This document shows, in pieces, positions 63,409 through 64,000 of a DNA stretch of 64,000 nt. The notes beneath the pieces were generated by a model, which worked only from the letters and a program-made list of their open reading frames with translations, was not told the DNA's origin and ran no database searches. Source of the DNA: Paenibacillus sp. PAMC 26794. GTDB lineage: Bacteria; Bacillota; Bacilli; Paenibacillales; Paenibacillaceae. The stretch covers positions 1-64,000 of the forward strand of contig NZ_ANHX01000055.1 of assembly GCF_000316035.1 (NCBI RefSeq), written 5' to 3'. Position numbers and translations under genes: made by a program. How positions within the stretch are numbered: position 1 is the first letter of the stretch; each line of letters begins with the position of its first letter.

Positions 63409-63624
63409 TTAGCCCCCTTCTCCTGCAAGTGGAAGCTGCGTTTTGCGAAAACAAGCTGCACATACGCTCATCTCGTACACCGCAATTCGAATGTGGCAGA
63501 CTTTGCAACGCGCAATTGAAACAGTTGCCAGCCCACCGACAACCTCTTCCAGTTCTTCTTCCAGCAGTTCATCGGACTGGCGGTTCTCCTGCTCCGCATC
63601 GTTTCCATTCTGTTGATATCCCAT
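63409..63624 (-). CDS. Small peptide with GG leader-like motif and two CxxC pairs
   Basis: A 71-residue protein of two parts. The acidic N-terminus ends in 'LLEEELEEVVGG' (residues 20-31), like double-glycine or NHLP-type peptide leaders. The C-terminus has Cys40-x2-Cys43 and Cys55-x2-Cys58 with 11 residues between pairs, as in small zinc ribbons. It could be a RiPP-like or secreted signal precursor, or just a zinc-binding protein. GAGG lies 6 bp before the ATG, and its stop is 2 bp before the solute-binding protein start, so the two are translationally coupled. Confidence 0.6.
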   Translation of the reverse strand: MGYQQNGNDAEQENRQSDELLEEELEEVVGGLATVSIARCKVCHIRIAVYEMSVCAACFRKTQLPLAGEGG

Positions 63625-63672
63625 CTTCTGCCTCTTTCGAAGATTACTGAAGCCGTATTGTCTCAGATCATA

Positions 63673-64000
63673 TCAGAGAACAGACGGAATACCGTAACCC
63701 CACGTTATATTTTGACCACTCATGCCCTGACCATAATCAAGCAACAGGCCTAGACCTTGTACAAGCTCTTCCAATTCAGGCACAGAAGGTTTTAAGGTGA
63801 ACATATCATAGATCTTCCTGCGACTTCGTCCGGCATTTATGTGGTTCTCCATACGGTAGTAACCAAACGTTAACGTATTGACCGAGACTCGAAAAGGCGT
63901 CATCTCTTTGGCGAAGCTTTTGACATATGCCTGGGCACCCTGGTTATACACCGGAGAAGAAGGAAATCCACTATAGTGCATCATATCTGCCAGTATGGGT
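63673..64000 (-). CDS. SDR-like oxidoreductase, C-terminal part (cut by window edge)
   Basis: An open frame that continues past the right end of the window; only about 108 residues are seen. 'AYVKSFAKEMTPFRVSVNTLTFGYY' and 'LLLDYGQGMSGQNITWGYGI' match the last third of short-chain dehydrogenases. The usual YxxxK is changed: 'VYNQGAQAY' has Ala where Lys is expected, so the enzyme may be degenerate or specialised. The start and the Rossmann motif lie outside the window. An ATG at 63984 exists but is probably internal. Confidence 0.6.
   Translation of the reverse strand, partial: PILADMMHYSGFPSSPVYNQGAQAYVKSFAKEMTPFRVSVNTLTFGYYRMENHINAGRSRRKIYDMFTLKPSVPELEELVQGLGLLLDYGQGMSGQNITWGYGIPSVL

Overview
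The window looks like chromosomal DNA of a Paenibacillus-type Firmicute. Reasons: moderate GC content, strong AGGAGG ribosome binding sites, sigma-A type promoters, SLH cell-wall anchoring, a LicT/BglP/GH1 beta-glucoside operon with RAT antiterminator sites, a CcpA-like cre, a Firmicute holin-like type I toxin, and families common in Bacillales (DUF3934, DUF4003, YdhG-like). No rRNA, tRNA, CRISPR array, transposase or phage gene was seen. Species cannot be fixed from the sequence alone.

Layout. 0-2.5 kb: MarR regulator with an ABC-2-like membrane exporter, and a small basic protein. 2.5-7.2 kb: beta-glucoside operon (licT, PTS EIIBCA, 6-phospho-beta-glucosidase) with two promoter/RAT/terminator units. 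7.2-16 kb: TetR-MFS pair, VOC protein, methyltransferase, MecA-like penicillin-binding protein, CBS protein, and a GyrI-like/SUKH-like/TPR operon. 16-30.4 kb: a nonribosomal peptide cluster on the minus strand (starter C-A-T-C; Fe/2-oxoglutarate dioxygenase; degenerate C-A-T; C-A-T-TE; MFS exporter). 30.6-42.6 kb: APH-like kinase, GT-C membrane protein with a Gly-rich lipoprotein, two small Xre regulators facing a palindromic operator, a type I toxin-antitoxin locus, two decayed genes, ArsR with a saccharopine-dehydrogenase-like enzyme, YgjP-like metalloprotease, GNAT and a GH94 phosphorylase. 42.8-53 kb: a transglutaminase-like lipoprotein, a possible C39/BtrH-fold protein, SDR, amino acid permease and a large SLH surface protein with tandem Ig-like repeats. 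53-64 kb: serine hydrolase/response regulator/kinase operon, DUF6713 and DUF4003 genes, and a sensory operon made of a small GG/CxxC peptide, a solute-binding lipoprotein and a double histidine kinase; a partial SDR ends the window.

How the genes work together. The NRPS genes probably make an N-acylated tripeptide. The first module has a surfactin-type starter C domain and an Asn-like A-domain code, the second a Gln-like code, and the third a code I cannot match. The dioxygenase would hydroxylate one residue (Asn or Gln), the TE releases the product and the MFS protein exports it. The second NRPS protein carries a condensation domain with no HHxxxDG motif, while the first ends in an apparently intact C domain, so catalysis seems to have been split across the protein boundary. 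The beta-glucoside operon appears to be controlled by antitermination and, probably, catabolite repression. Functions given here come from motif reading only; no database search was possible.
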